Shown here: one piece after another, positions 8,890-17,433 of the stretch
Position numbering within the stretch: position 1 is the first letter of the stretch
Layout of the letters: every line of letters starts with the position of its first letter
NCBI GenBank assembly: GCA_964623815.1
Contig: CAZUVR010000003.1
Location: forward strand, 1-64,000
Length of the DNA stretch: 64,000 nt
Source: Chroococcopsis sp964623815
GTDB lineage: Bacteria > Cyanobacteriota > Cyanobacteriia > Cyanobacteriales > Microcystaceae
Reading direction: 5' to 3'
Notes under the pieces: model-generated
What the model was told of the DNA's origin: nothing
Seen by the model: the letters and a program-made list of their open reading frames with translations, nothing else
The model's database searches: none
Translations under genes and position numbers: made by a program

Positions 8890-9255
8890 TTATGCCCTTA
8901 AAAGTTGTTTGATCGTCCCTATTAATTCCACGGGTTCAAAGGGCTTGGCTATATAAGCATCTGCCCCCTGTCTCATGCCCCAATAGCGATCCCATTCCTC
9001 TCCTTTCGAGGAACACATGACTACGGGTACATTCTTCGTTTTCGGATCAGATTTGAGGCGACGACAAACCTCATACCCGTTCATGCGAGGCATGACTATA
9101 TCGAGGACGACGAGATCCGGGCTAAACTTTTGAATATGTTCTAGTGCCTCGACCCCATCGTGAGCTACAGTCACTTTGATGCCATTGTTCCGCAAAAGGT
9201 TACAAATCAGTTCTCGTTGTACTTGGCTGTCTTCTACCAGCAAAATTTCGCTCAT
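8890..9255 (-). CDS. pilH: PilH, single-domain CheY-like response regulator
   Basis: A 121-residue receiver with acidic pocket VEDS (residues 7-10), phospho-acceptor Asp52 in VVLDIVMP, switch region VVMCSSKGEEW and conserved Lys in YIAKPFEPVEL. Such stand-alone receivers in the pil chemotaxis cluster are thought to take phosphate from the PilL/CheA kinase and tune pilus extension or retraction. It lies 32 bases before pilI and 170 bases after pilG. That wider gap could carry a partial terminator or processing site. Confidence 0.93.
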   Translation of the reverse strand: MSEILLVEDSQVQRELICNLLRNNGIKVTVAHDGVEALEHIQKFSPDLVVLDIVMPRMNGYEVCRRLKSDPKTKNVPVVMCSSKGEEWDRYWGMRQGADAYIAKPFEPVELIGTIKQLLRA

Positions 9256-9425
9256 AACTCCCTACCTAATGGGTTGGTGAGGACAAAAATTATCGATGTC
9301 CAATAGCTCATTCTGACCCTAAAAAGAGTGAACTTGTACCTATAAAATTGAATCGAGGTTCGGGATCGGTACGATCTTCTACCGGGATTCACTTTTAATA
9401 TTCCCAATTTTCGAGAATAAATCCA

Positions 9426-10586
9426 CTACCGCGTATTAAATTTTTCTAGCAGCAATAAAAGTTCGTTGCTGCCGAAAGGTTTGGTCAGATAATCGCTTGC
9501 TCCTATAATTCTAGCTTTAACCCGATCGATAAAAGCTTCTTTACTGGTGAGCATGATTATGGGCGTTTGCCTGAACTGGCTGGAGCGACGTAGCATCGCG
9601 CACAGATCGTAACCGTCTAATTTCGGCATGGTCAGGTCACAGAGGATTAAATCCGGCCCGTCCCTAAAGACTCCGCTCAAGGCCGATAACGGATCTGTGT
9701 ATAAAGTTACTTTATAACCATTCTCTTCTAAGATACTCTCTACGGTTTTACCTACTGTCAGGTCATCATCGATACAGACCACTTTAAAGGGCTGATGCCT
9801 GGTTTGGCTTGCATCCCAAGTCCCAGTGGCGGGTTTATCGCTCCGGGCAGATGGATAGACGAACTGTAGCCATCCCCTCTGTACGTAGGGGTAGAGGGTA
9901 CGGGCGACTAACACCAGATCTCTACAGAGATAGCGCGATAGTTGGCGTAAGCTGGTCTTATTCTCTGACCATTTATATAAATTTACATAGGCTTTTTCGG
10001 GGATATTACTTTGTAACTGTTCTTGATCGACGATGAGGAAGCATTGGTCAGGAGCTTCTATGTGGGGGTGAAACTGTTTCCATTGTTGCACCTGACTCAC
10101 TATTTTTCTCACTAGGGGAGCCACTTCCATCGTCATCAACTGGGGGGCGAGAGGAGAACCCAATTCAAAGCTAAAAGCACCGTGTCGCAAGCAGAACAGG
10201 TCAAAAAGGGTTTCTCTCACCATACAGCCGATGATTTCCCGTCCCTGGCCTGGAGTGATGAGATTTTTCTCTAATAATTGCCAGATATAAAAATACTCGG
10301 GTGTGTTCAGCGTATTGGCCGAGACTACGGCATCTTTCAGAGCCTGTTGGATTCTGGAAACTCGCACGTAATCCCTCAAACGTAGAAGATTGTGACTGCT
10401 ACGATCGGTGGCGTAAACGATCTGACCGTTGACGAAAAAGACGAACCACCCTCGGGGCAGTATTTCCATCTCCGTTGACATCAGATCCCGATCATAGGGT
10501 TCTATGAATAGTTCTCCTGTCCTCTGTCCCAATTCTATCAGTTGTAGAATACTGCGGATGTCTATCTCACTAAGTGTTCCCTGCAT
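9426..10586 (-). CDS. pilG: PilG, PatA/DUF4388-type response regulator
   Basis: The N-terminal domain (residues 1-110) is of the PatA/DUF4388 type (QGTLSEIDIRSILQLIELGQRTGELF, GWFVFFVNGQIVYATDR). A helical middle region follows, and a receiver occupies about 265-386, with VCIDDD, LILCDLTMPKLDGYD and TKPFGSNEL keeping the Asp and Lys positions. Cyanobacterial PatA-like regulators include PilG of the pilus chemotaxis locus and PixG of the phototaxis locus. The PilHIJ neighbours without GAF domains point to PilG. It is the first gene of the minus-strand run and diverges from hmpF across a 341-base spacer, so a shared control region for pilus genes is likely. Confidence 0.88.
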   Translation of the reverse strand: MQGTLSEIDIRSILQLIELGQRTGELFIEPYDRDLMSTEMEILPRGWFVFFVNGQIVYATDRSSHNLLRLRDYVRVSRIQQALKDAVVSANTLNTPEYFYIWQLLEKNLITPGQGREIIGCMVRETLFDLFCLRHGAFSFELGSPLAPQLMTMEVAPLVRKIVSQVQQWKQFHPHIEAPDQCFLIVDQEQLQSNIPEKAYVNLYKWSENKTSLRQLSRYLCRDLVLVARTLYPYVQRGWLQFVYPSARSDKPATGTWDASQTRHQPFKVVCIDDDLTVGKTVESILEENGYKVTLYTDPLSALSGVFRDGPDLILCDLTMPKLDGYDLCAMLRRSSQFRQTPIIMLTSKEAFIDRVKARIIGASDYLTKPFGSNELLLLLEKFNTR

Positions 10587-10927
10587 AATTGCCTGTAGCT
10601 TTAATTATCTATACCCACGAATGAGGCTATTGTCCTCAGACATAACTTGACCATCGATATACTTATACTAGTTCCAGTTTAAAAGATGATTTTCCGCAAA
10701 TAAACCTTTATGTGAGGTAAATACTCTGACTTGCTTTCGTGTAAATAAATATTCTAGGTTTTAATAACTTAGCTGGATCAACCTGTGATTTAAGTAAATG
10801 TCCTTAGATCAAGGATAAAAGCTGAAAGAAATAGTATCCCTATTGTAAATCCTTAGAGGGAATCCGGGTAGACTAAAATTGATAGGTTAATCTACAGCAT
10901 TAGATAAGATTAGGAAGGCAACAACCT
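10587..10927. other. divergent intergenic control region between pilG and hmpF
   Basis: This 341-base AT-rich spacer separates two divergent pilus genes. I see no ORF of note and no tRNA. A candidate promoter for hmpF lies at 10879-10906. Small inverted repeats (GAGG/CCTC near 10623 and TCCCT/AGGGA near 10837-10861) are too short to judge. No clear minus-strand promoter for pilG could be picked by eye. Confidence 0.5.
10879..10906 (+). promoter_or_regulatory. candidate sigma-70-type promoter for hmpF
   Basis: TTGATA (10879-10884), a 16-base spacer and TAGATA (10901-10906) lie 21 bases before the hmpF GTG. The match to TTGACA/TATAAT is moderate, and the assignment is by eye only. Confidence 0.35.
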
Positions 10928-12580
10928 GTGTTATACCTCGCGGAAGTAAAAAAACAAGTAAAAGGTTTCATAGGCGGTCTCAAGACTGACATAAAACTGC
11001 TAGCGTGTCAACACAACGATCAGACCTGGAGTGCAGTTAATGGTGATGAAATTATCTCCTACGATGAAAATAAATCCTTGGGAGAGGGGACACTACTGTT
11101 GGTGAAGCTGGGCAATAATCGTCAGATACAAGGTAATCCTGACTTTGCTGGGTTGGAAATGGTGCGTCAACTGCAGAAAATTTCCCGGTTGATGGAAAAA
11201 AATAAGGAAGACCAAGAGAAGATCGAGCAGTGGAAACAATCCTTGACCTATCAAAGCGAGATCCTCAACCGTCAAAAGATGGATCTGGAAGCTCAACAGG
11301 AAAATTTTGAGCAACAATCATCGGACTTACAGCAACAGTACTCGTATATTAAACAACAAAGAGAAGAATTAGAAAATCTACAACGCCAATTAGAAATCGA
11401 ACAGCGACGGTTAGAAGATCACGAATTTAAACTTGGCGGTAACGTAAATCTGTCCTCGGAACAAACTGGATGGATTCAGGCACTGATCGAGCGTTTAGGG
11501 AAAACTCAAAATGGCATTGAATCGATAATTAAACCTTTTCAGTTGGCTAAAGAAAGGGTCGAGCATCAGCAAAACCTTTTGAACGGTCATTGGCAAAAAT
11601 TAAACCAGGAAAGAAGTCAATTAACCCAACAAGAGCAATTAGTAGGGCGATTAAATCAAGCTCTCGGGGAACGCCGTCAAGAACTTTACATAGCTAAAAC
11701 TTCTTTAGAACAGGCAAAAACACAGCTTTATGTTCAAGAAGCCGTGTTAAATAATAAACAAGAATTATTGGGCAGGGTTAATCTCACTTTACAAACCACA
11801 GAAGAACTAAGACAGAATATTACAAAAATTGCCCGAGGCGATCAATTAGAAACAGAACAGAAAATAGATAGAGAAAATCTAGAGAATATTCCCCTTAAAG
11901 AATTAGAAGAAATAGTTAATAATTTACAAAAAGATCTTGATCGTCTGATGGCTTTTGTTAATGAGCAGGAAGAGGAACTAGCTTATAAATGTCAAGAAGT
12001 AGAAGAACTGAGAAATAAATTTAACTCCGCCAGCGATTACGATCGTCTAACCCTAGAAAGCGATCTAGCGGAGGCATTAGAAGGTAAAAAGATGCTCGAT
12101 GAAACCCTCGTCGGTCAACGCCGGAATATTACTGAACGTCAGGCGGTTCTGGAAGTTCATCTAAGAGTCTTCAAAAGAAGAAGCGGTTTGATGGATATGA
12201 ATTCTAGCAATCAAATCGACTTACAACCTTTAATCATTGTACTGGCGGAGCGTCAGCAAAGTACGGAAGCCGAGCGTCAGCAATTAGAAAGAGAGATCGA
12301 CCATCTTCAGAATAGCTTGAGACAAATTCGAGAGATTCTGAGCGAACAGTCGGCGGAACACGAGCAACAGATTAAAGACTTAGAAGCTCAAGAGCAACAA
12401 TACCGGGAGGCCAATATCACATTAGCTGAACTACGCTCACAGGTACAATTGTACGAGAGTTCTTTACAACCGATTCAAGATCAGCTCGATGAGATTCGCA
12501 AACAACTCGATCAGTTATCTCCCTGGTTGCTCCCCGATAGTATTCATAACAACGGCTCACCCTTCTCCGTCCTCACCTAG
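10928..12580 (+). CDS. hmpF: HmpF, pilus motility taxis coiled-coil protein
   Basis: The first 75 residues (MLYLAEVKKQVKGFIGG, IKLLACQHNDQTWSAV, LLLVKLGNNRQIQ) match the conserved N-terminal domain of HmpF as I recall it. HmpF is a cyanobacterial protein needed for pilus extrusion and polar localisation of the motor in Nostoc hormogonia. The remaining 475 residues are almost entirely coiled coil rich in Gln, Glu, Leu and Lys. Translation starts at GTG (10928), which fixes the conserved LYLAEV beginning. The gene diverges from pilG, so structural and signalling pilus genes share a control region. Its 3' end overlaps the tail of the convergent tilS by 24 bases. Confidence 0.87.
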   Translation: MLYLAEVKKQVKGFIGGLKTDIKLLACQHNDQTWSAVNGDEIISYDENKSLGEGTLLLVKLGNNRQIQGNPDFAGLEMVRQLQKISRLMEKNKEDQEKIEQWKQSLTYQSEILNRQKMDLEAQQENFEQQSSDLQQQYSYIKQQREELENLQRQLEIEQRRLEDHEFKLGGNVNLSSEQTGWIQALIERLGKTQNGIESIIKPFQLAKERVEHQQNLLNGHWQKLNQERSQLTQQEQLVGRLNQALGERRQELYIAKTSLEQAKTQLYVQEAVLNNKQELLGRVNLTLQTTEELRQNITKIARGDQLETEQKIDRENLENIPLKELEEIVNNLQKDLDRLMAFVNEQEEELAYKCQEVEELRNKFNSASDYDRLTLESDLAEALEGKKMLDETLVGQRRNITERQAVLEVHLRVFKRRSGLMDMNSSNQIDLQPLIIVLAERQQSTEAERQQLEREIDHLQNSLRQIREILSEQSAEHEQQIKDLEAQEQQYREANITLAELRSQVQLYESSLQPIQDQLDEIRKQLDQLSPWLLPDSIHNNGSPFSVLT

Positions 12581-13546
12581 AACGATCCAATCGTCTCTGA
12601 CGGTAGCCACAAAACCCCCTCTCAGGGATGAGCTAGAGGTGCGATTGGCGGCGCGGAGTAAATTTATTATCGTTTCTATTTCTAGGTAATTAGGTGTTTT
12701 GCCGAAATTGATGGCTAAAAATTGGCGGATAACTCGACGCTGTATAGCTAGTGGCAGTTTTTCCAATTGCCGGCGGTTGAGCTTCTGCTCGCTCTCGTCT
12801 AGTAACTCTCGTAAATAAACATCTGCTATAGCCTCTAAATATTTATTTTCTTCTTCTAATATTTCCGCAGTTTGGGTTAAATGTTTCTCTATTTGTCGGT
12901 TAAAATTTTGCTGAATGTAGGGGATTAATTCCCCCCTGATCCTGTTACGTGCGTAGTGCAAATTTTCGTTATATTTATCAGCCCAAATAGGGATGTTTAA
13001 TCTTTGACAGAAAGTAGCCGTTTCTTCCCTCTTAACATTCAATAACGGGCGCACCAATTTTAATTGTAGCCCTCCTTCTTTTTCGGATAGGAACCTTTCC
13101 CATGTTAGAGAACCCAGCCCGTCAGTGCCGGCACCGCGCATTAAATTATACAGGAAAGTTTCCGCCCGATCGCTCAGGGTATGTCCGGTGACGATCGGAT
13201 TTAAACCCTCCTCTAAAGCTATTTCTTGCAATACCCGATAACGCCACTCGCGGGCGGCCGCTTCCGTCTCCGGTAAATCTGTGGTAGAGCAGCATCGAAA
13301 AGGTACACCCCATGACTGGCAAAGATTACCGACGTGATCGGCGATACCGCGATCGTGTTCCCAGCCGTGATCGCAGTGCCCGACCAATATATACCAACCC
13401 CATTTAGGTTGTAAATCCAATAATAATTTAAGTAAACAGAGAGAATCCTGTCCTCCCGACACCGCTACCAATAAAGGGGCCTTCGGAGGTAATAACTGAC
13501 GGGTTTTTAAAGTTCGGGCCAGTTTACTATGAAGTTCTGTCCACAT
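12557..13546 (-). CDS. tilS: tRNA(Ile)-lysidine synthase
   Basis: TilS attaches lysine to C34 of the CAU-anticodon tRNA-Ile using ATP, so that it reads AUA; it is essential in most bacteria. The PP-loop motif SGGQDS is at residues 30-35. GHCDHGWEHD, VTGHTLSDRAETFLYNLMRGAGTDGL and NLHYARNRIRGELIP are typical TilS segments. The C-terminal part (about 235-329) is the linker/anticodon-binding region. At 329 residues it resembles the shorter cyanobacterial form and lacks the full C-terminal domain of E. coli TilS. It overlaps the 3' end of hmpF tail to tail by 24 bases. A heptamer tract lies just upstream. Confidence 0.94.
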   Translation of the reverse strand: MWTELHSKLARTLKTRQLLPPKAPLLVAVSGGQDSLCLLKLLLDLQPKWGWYILVGHCDHGWEHDRGIADHVGNLCQSWGVPFRCCSTTDLPETEAAAREWRYRVLQEIALEEGLNPIVTGHTLSDRAETFLYNLMRGAGTDGLGSLTWERFLSEKEGGLQLKLVRPLLNVKREETATFCQRLNIPIWADKYNENLHYARNRIRGELIPYIQQNFNRQIEKHLTQTAEILEEENKYLEAIADVYLRELLDESEQKLNRRQLEKLPLAIQRRVIRQFLAINFGKTPNYLEIETIINLLRAANRTSSSSLRGGFVATVRDDWIVLGEDGEG

Positions 13547-13550
13547 AAAG

Positions 13551-13579
13551 GGGGAATTGGGAATCGGGAGTCGGGGGGT
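13551..13579. repeat. STRR-like heptamer tract
   Basis: Degenerate tandem heptamers (GGGAATT, GGGAATC, GGGAGTC) fill the gap between tilS and ndk. They are related to the tracts at 3781 and 14111. Confidence 0.6.
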
Positions 13580-13602
13580 TAGGTTATCCTAACGCGAAAT
13601 CA

Positions 13603-14052
13603 TTACTCGTATAACCAAGGTGTAATCGTAGGTTGCCAGCTTACTAACTCCTCATCGGTAAACCAGAGGCTCACCTCTTGTGCGGCTGTTTCAGGAGCGT
13701 CGGAACCGTGAATCAAGTTCCTGCCGACATCCACGCCGAAATCACCGCGAATGGTGCCGGGTTCCGAGTTGAGAGGGTTAGTAGCGCCGATGAGCTTTCT
13801 GGCGGAGGCGATAACTCCTTTACCTTCCCACACCATAGCCACTACAGGGCCGGAGACGATGAAATTAACAAGAGAACCAAAGAAGGGGCGCTCTTTATGA
13901 ACCGCGTAATGTTTTTCTGCTAATTCTTGGGAAACCGTCATAAACTTCAGCCCTACTAGGGTAAAGCCTTTAGTTTCAAAGCGTTTGATCACCTCGCCCA
14001 CGAGTTGACGCTGTACGCCGTCGGGCTTGATCATGATAAAAGTGCGTTCCAT
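13603..14052 (-). CDS. ndk: nucleoside diphosphate kinase
   Basis: Ndk transfers the gamma phosphate between nucleoside triphosphates and diphosphates through a phosphohistidine and keeps NTP and dNTP pools balanced. The 149-residue product is the usual length. It starts MERTFIMIKPDGVQRQLVG, carries GATNPLNSEPGTIRGDFG, and has the active-site His115 in NLIHGSD. It is flanked on both sides by STRR-like heptamer tracts. A single cytosolic enzyme gene, probably monocistronic. Confidence 0.97.
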   Translation of the reverse strand: MERTFIMIKPDGVQRQLVGEVIKRFETKGFTLVGLKFMTVSQELAEKHYAVHKERPFFGSLVNFIVSGPVVAMVWEGKGVIASARKLIGATNPLNSEPGTIRGDFGVDVGRNLIHGSDAPETAAQEVSLWFTDEELVSWQPTITPWLYE

Positions 14053-14110
14053 AGATGAGAGCCTAAATAAATTGTGACAAAATTTAGATTAACCCGGAAA
14101 GGGACAGTTA

Positions 14111-14147
14111 GGGAATTGGGAATAGGGAGTCGGGAGTCGGGAGTCGG
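14111..14147. repeat. STRR-like heptamer tract
   Basis: Five tandem heptamers grade from GGGAATT through GGGAATA to three GGGAGTC units. They lie between ndk and the 3' end of the ABC ATPase gene. Confidence 0.7.
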
Positions 14148-14148
14148 T

Positions 14149-14874
14149 TTAGAGGATTTTGTCTAGAAATTGTTTGGTTCGATCGTGCTGTGGAGAGGTG
14201 AAAAAGACTTGCGGATGGGCTATTTCGACGATCAATCCGTGATCCATGAACACCACGCGATCGGCCACTTCCCGAGCGAATCCCACTTCGTGAGTGACGC
14301 ACACCATAGTCATCCCGGATTCTGCCAGACATTTCATCGTCTCCAACACTTCCCGCACCATCTCCGGATCTAGAGCGGAGGTGGGTTCATCGAATAACAT
14401 CACTTTAGGTTGCATAGCCAGGGCGCGGGCGATCGCTACCCGTTGTTGTTGCCCCCCCGAGAGTTGATGAGGATATTTATGAGCCTGTTCTTTAATCCCC
14501 ACCCTTTCCAATAAATCGAAGGCGATTTCTCGGGACTTAGTTTTCGGCCACTGGCGCACCCAAATCGGGGCGAGGGTAACGTTATCCAATACCGTCAGGT
14601 GGGGGAAGAGATTGAACTGTTGAAACACCATCCCCACTTCCTGCCGGATGGAATCGATTTCTTTGACATTGTGGCTTACAGGTATTCCATCGACGATGAT
14701 CCGTCCTTTCTGATAGGGTTCGAGTCCGTTAAAAGTACGGATGAAAGTGGATTTTCCGCTACCAGAGGGCCCCATGATCACCACTACTTCCTGTTTCTCT
14801 ACCGTAAGACTGACACCCCGGAGAACGTGGAAACGATTGTCGTACCATTTTTCGACATTTTCAGCGATGATCAT
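14149..14874 (-). CDS. polar amino-acid ABC transporter ATP-binding protein
   Basis: This 241-residue ATPase has Walker A GPSGSGKST (residues 35-43), Q-loop FQQFNLFPHLTV, signature LSGGQQQRVAIARAL, Walker B VMLFDEPTSALDPE and switch His in VCVTHEVGFA. The sequence belongs to the GlnQ/AapP/BgtA group that energises polar amino-acid uptake. No permease is adjacent, but a matching binding protein and permease are encoded at 35420-37386. In cyanobacteria one BgtA-type ATPase can serve separate Nat transporter cores, which would fit this split layout, though the pairing here is inferred. The gene starts 10 bases after gatB and ends the VKOR-gatB-ATPase run. Confidence 0.9.
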   Translation of the reverse strand: MIIAENVEKWYDNRFHVLRGVSLTVEKQEVVVIMGPSGSGKSTFIRTFNGLEPYQKGRIIVDGIPVSHNVKEIDSIRQEVGMVFQQFNLFPHLTVLDNVTLAPIWVRQWPKTKSREIAFDLLERVGIKEQAHKYPHQLSGGQQQRVAIARALAMQPKVMLFDEPTSALDPEMVREVLETMKCLAESGMTMVCVTHEVGFAREVADRVVFMDHGLIVEIAHPQVFFTSPQHDRTKQFLDKIL

Positions 14875-14884
14875 GAGGAAATTT

Positions 14885-16372
14885 TTAACCTTGTAGTTTT
14901 TTCTCTAGTATCTGGTTAGTTAGTTTCGGATCGGCTTTACCACCGCTTTTCTTCATCACCTGACCGACGAAGAAACCTTTAAGATTGGTTCTTCCGGCTC
15001 GATATTTAGCCAGCTCATCAGGGAAGGCGGCTAGAATTTCATCGATCGTTTTCTCGATCTCTTTCGGGTCGGAAATTTGTACCAATCCTTTCTTCTCTAC
15101 CAGCGTTTTAGGTGAGCCTCCCTCGGTTAATAATTCCGGGAGTATGTCCTTAGCGATTTTGCCCGAGATGGTGCCATCTTCAATCAGTTTGACCAATTCG
15201 GCTAAATTTTCCGCTTTTAACCCGATTTCTTCAATAACAAGCTTATTGTTATTGAGGTAGGCGGCTATATCCTGAGTCACCCAGTTAGCGATTAATTTGG
15301 GATTACCTCCAGCGATAACCGCCGACTCGAAATATTCAGCTACGGAGCGATCGTCAGTAAGTACCCGAGCATCGTAGGCAGAGAGGCCGAATTCTTCTTC
15401 GTAGCGTCGGCGTTTCGTGGCGGGTAATTCCGGTAATTCTTGCCGCCAGGATTCTAATTGCTCTGGTGTCACTTCCAGGGGGGGTAAATCCGGTTCGGGG
15501 AAGTAGCGATAATCGCTCGAACCTTCTTTTTTCCTCATACTGATGGTGCGCTGTCCGCTTTCTTCCCAGAGGCGGGTTTCTTGTATGATCGGTTCTCCGG
15601 CTTCTATCGCTTCTATCTGACGCTCGATCTCGTATTCGATCGCTTTTTGGATAGCGCTGAAGGAGTTCATATTCTTGATCTCCACCTTGGTGCCGAATTT
15701 AGTCTCGCCCTTTTTCCGTACCGAGATATTCACGTCACAGCGTAGGGAACCTTCCTGCATATTGCCATCGCTGATCCCGAGATAACGTACCAGACGGCGT
15801 AATTCTTGAGCATATTCGGCCGCTTCCTGGCCAGTCCGCAGATCCGGTTCAGAGACGATTTCTAATAGGGGGACTCCGGTACGATTAAAGTCTACTAGGG
15901 AATAGCTGGAACCTGCCAGGCGGGCGCTCCGCGTGCCTTCGGCATCGCTCCCAGCGTGAACGAGTTTACCCGCGTCTTCTTCCATGTGCAGGCGGGTAAT
16001 ACCGATGGTTTTGCGTTCTACGGATTTAGTTTTCTTGTCCACCAGTTCGATTTCTAGTTTGCCCTGTTCGACGATGGGTAAGTCGTACTGAGAGATCTGA
16101 TAATTTTTAGGTAGATCGGGATAGAAATACTGTTTGCGATCAAACTTACTATGTTCGGTGATTTTGCCGTCAATAGCCAAACCCAACTTCACCGCCGAAG
16201 CCAATACCTCTTGATTCAAAACGGGTAATACTCCTGGATAGCCCAAACAGACGGGGCAAATATTACTATTGGGTGGGCTATCGAAAGAAGTGGAACAGCC
16301 GCAGAAAATTTTACTTTTGGTGTTGAGTTGACAGTGGGTTTCTAAGCCGATGATAGCTTCGTACTGAGTCAT
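14885..16372 (-). CDS. gatB: Asp-tRNA(Asn)/Glu-tRNA(Gln) amidotransferase subunit B
   Basis: GatB is the tRNA-binding and kinase subunit of GatCAB, which converts misacylated Glu-tRNA(Gln) to Gln-tRNA(Gln) (and Asp-tRNA(Asn) where needed). The 495-residue length is normal. It begins YEAIIGLETHCQLNTKSKIFCGCS, with the CGC..CPVC zinc-site cysteines, and carries HMEEDAGKLVH, LVDFNRTGVPLLEIVSEPD and the C-terminal YqeY-like helical domain ending GQVMKKSGGKADP. It starts 3 bases after the VKOR gene and is followed at 10 bases by the ABC ATPase gene. GatA and GatC are not nearby. Confidence 0.97.
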   Translation of the reverse strand: MTQYEAIIGLETHCQLNTKSKIFCGCSTSFDSPPNSNICPVCLGYPGVLPVLNQEVLASAVKLGLAIDGKITEHSKFDRKQYFYPDLPKNYQISQYDLPIVEQGKLEIELVDKKTKSVERKTIGITRLHMEEDAGKLVHAGSDAEGTRSARLAGSSYSLVDFNRTGVPLLEIVSEPDLRTGQEAAEYAQELRRLVRYLGISDGNMQEGSLRCDVNISVRKKGETKFGTKVEIKNMNSFSAIQKAIEYEIERQIEAIEAGEPIIQETRLWEESGQRTISMRKKEGSSDYRYFPEPDLPPLEVTPEQLESWRQELPELPATKRRRYEEEFGLSAYDARVLTDDRSVAEYFESAVIAGGNPKLIANWVTQDIAAYLNNNKLVIEEIGLKAENLAELVKLIEDGTISGKIAKDILPELLTEGGSPKTLVEKKGLVQISDPKEIEKTIDEILAAFPDELAKYRAGRTNLKGFFVGQVMKKSGGKADPKLTNQILEKKLQG

Positions 16373-16375
16373 TAA

Positions 16376-17365
16376 TTATCTTCCCGGTAGTTTGTATTTA
16401 AAGTTCACAGGCCCTTTATATCCCGATAGTTGGGCTAATTCTTCCAGGGTTTGAGTGCCAGAGTGTTGTTGCCCGTTAATGATCCAGGTAGGAAAACCTT
16501 TAATACCAGCCGCGCTACAAGCTTTAGGATCGGGTTTGGTGCCTTGAGGATCACATTCTACATAAACTTTCTGATCTTTGAGTATAGCCGCCGCTTCTTT
16601 ACCGAATAATTGTTTTTGTTCAAAGCAGTGGGGACACCAGAAAGCCCCGTATTCTTTAATCCCTTTGCTAGCGAGGTGCTTGGCTAGGGCGATCTCGGCG
16701 GGGCCTGACGTAGTAGTGACAGGCCAACCATTAGGAGGCGTAGCGGCGACGGTGGGGGTAGGAATATCTACCTTACCACCTGCGGCGATCGCGTTGTTAG
16801 AGTTGGCATAAACTCCCAGGGCACCTACGAGGGTGATCACTCCCACCACCAAACAAGTAAAAATTAATTGTCCGATTTCTTCCCATTGACGGCCGAAAAT
16901 AGTCATGATCAATAACAGCCACGAACAAATGGCTGAAGCTACACAATATATACAGAGGGCTTTGATTATCGTTGCCGAAGTAAACATAAGATAAGCACTG
17001 AATACAGCCATAGCCGTAGTAGATACTAATAGCAGTAACCAGGTAGATTGCTCAATTTGGTTACGAGTTTTCTTGTTTTGCTCCGGATTAAAAATTAAGG
17101 GGGCGAGGGCGAAAATAGCGGTGGACAGATAACCAAACATTCCCAATAGGGATATAGGCACACCGAATATGTGAGAATAAGGACTTTCTGCTACCTTCTG
17201 ACAACCAGAAACACCCGTACTTGGATCGATCGGGCAGGCCACCTTACCGCCTGACCATTCCGTAATAGTTAGATAGGTAGAGATAATCAGTCCTACTACA
17301 GCGATCGCTCCGATGATAAAACGGGAATAGCGATGAATCCAAGGTAGAGAACGACGGCGCATCAT
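16376..17365 (-). CDS. VKOR-thioredoxin fusion, disulfide-forming membrane protein
   Basis: The N-terminal 200 residues are a vitamin K epoxide reductase-like membrane domain with four or five helices. It shows the loop cysteines Cys44 and Cys55, the active CIYC pair at 138-141 and a conserved loop Ser/Gly. The C-terminal 110 residues are a periplasmic thioredoxin-like domain with FWCPHC. Bacterial VKOR fusions replace DsbB-DsbA: the Trx part oxidises thiols of exported proteins and the VKOR part passes electrons to quinone. The Synechocystis counterpart is slr0565, whose structure has been solved for a close homologue. The gene is the first of the VKOR-gatB-ATPase run. Confidence 0.93.
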   Translation of the reverse strand: MMRRRSLPWIHRYSRFIIGAIAVVGLIISTYLTITEWSGGKVACPIDPSTGVSGCQKVAESPYSHIFGVPISLLGMFGYLSTAIFALAPLIFNPEQNKKTRNQIEQSTWLLLLVSTTAMAVFSAYLMFTSATIIKALCIYCVASAICSWLLLIMTIFGRQWEEIGQLIFTCLVVGVITLVGALGVYANSNNAIAAGGKVDIPTPTVAATPPNGWPVTTTSGPAEIALAKHLASKGIKEYGAFWCPHCFEQKQLFGKEAAAILKDQKVYVECDPQGTKPDPKACSAAGIKGFPTWIINGQQHSGTQTLEELAQLSGYKGPVNFKYKLPGR

Positions 17366-17433
17366 AGATTTTTTGATGGTTGGCTTAATATAATTACTAA
17401 TTTTATCAATTATCCCTCTTAACTATGAAAACT

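Noticed and set aside
9300..9400. Terminator between pilG and pilH from AAAGTGAA/TTCACT
   Set aside because: Arms are short and the loop is about 45 bases; too weak to list as a feature.
10587..10927. tRNA or structured RNA gene between pilG and hmpF
   Set aside because: No T-loop GGTTCGA-type motif or cloverleaf arms could be found.
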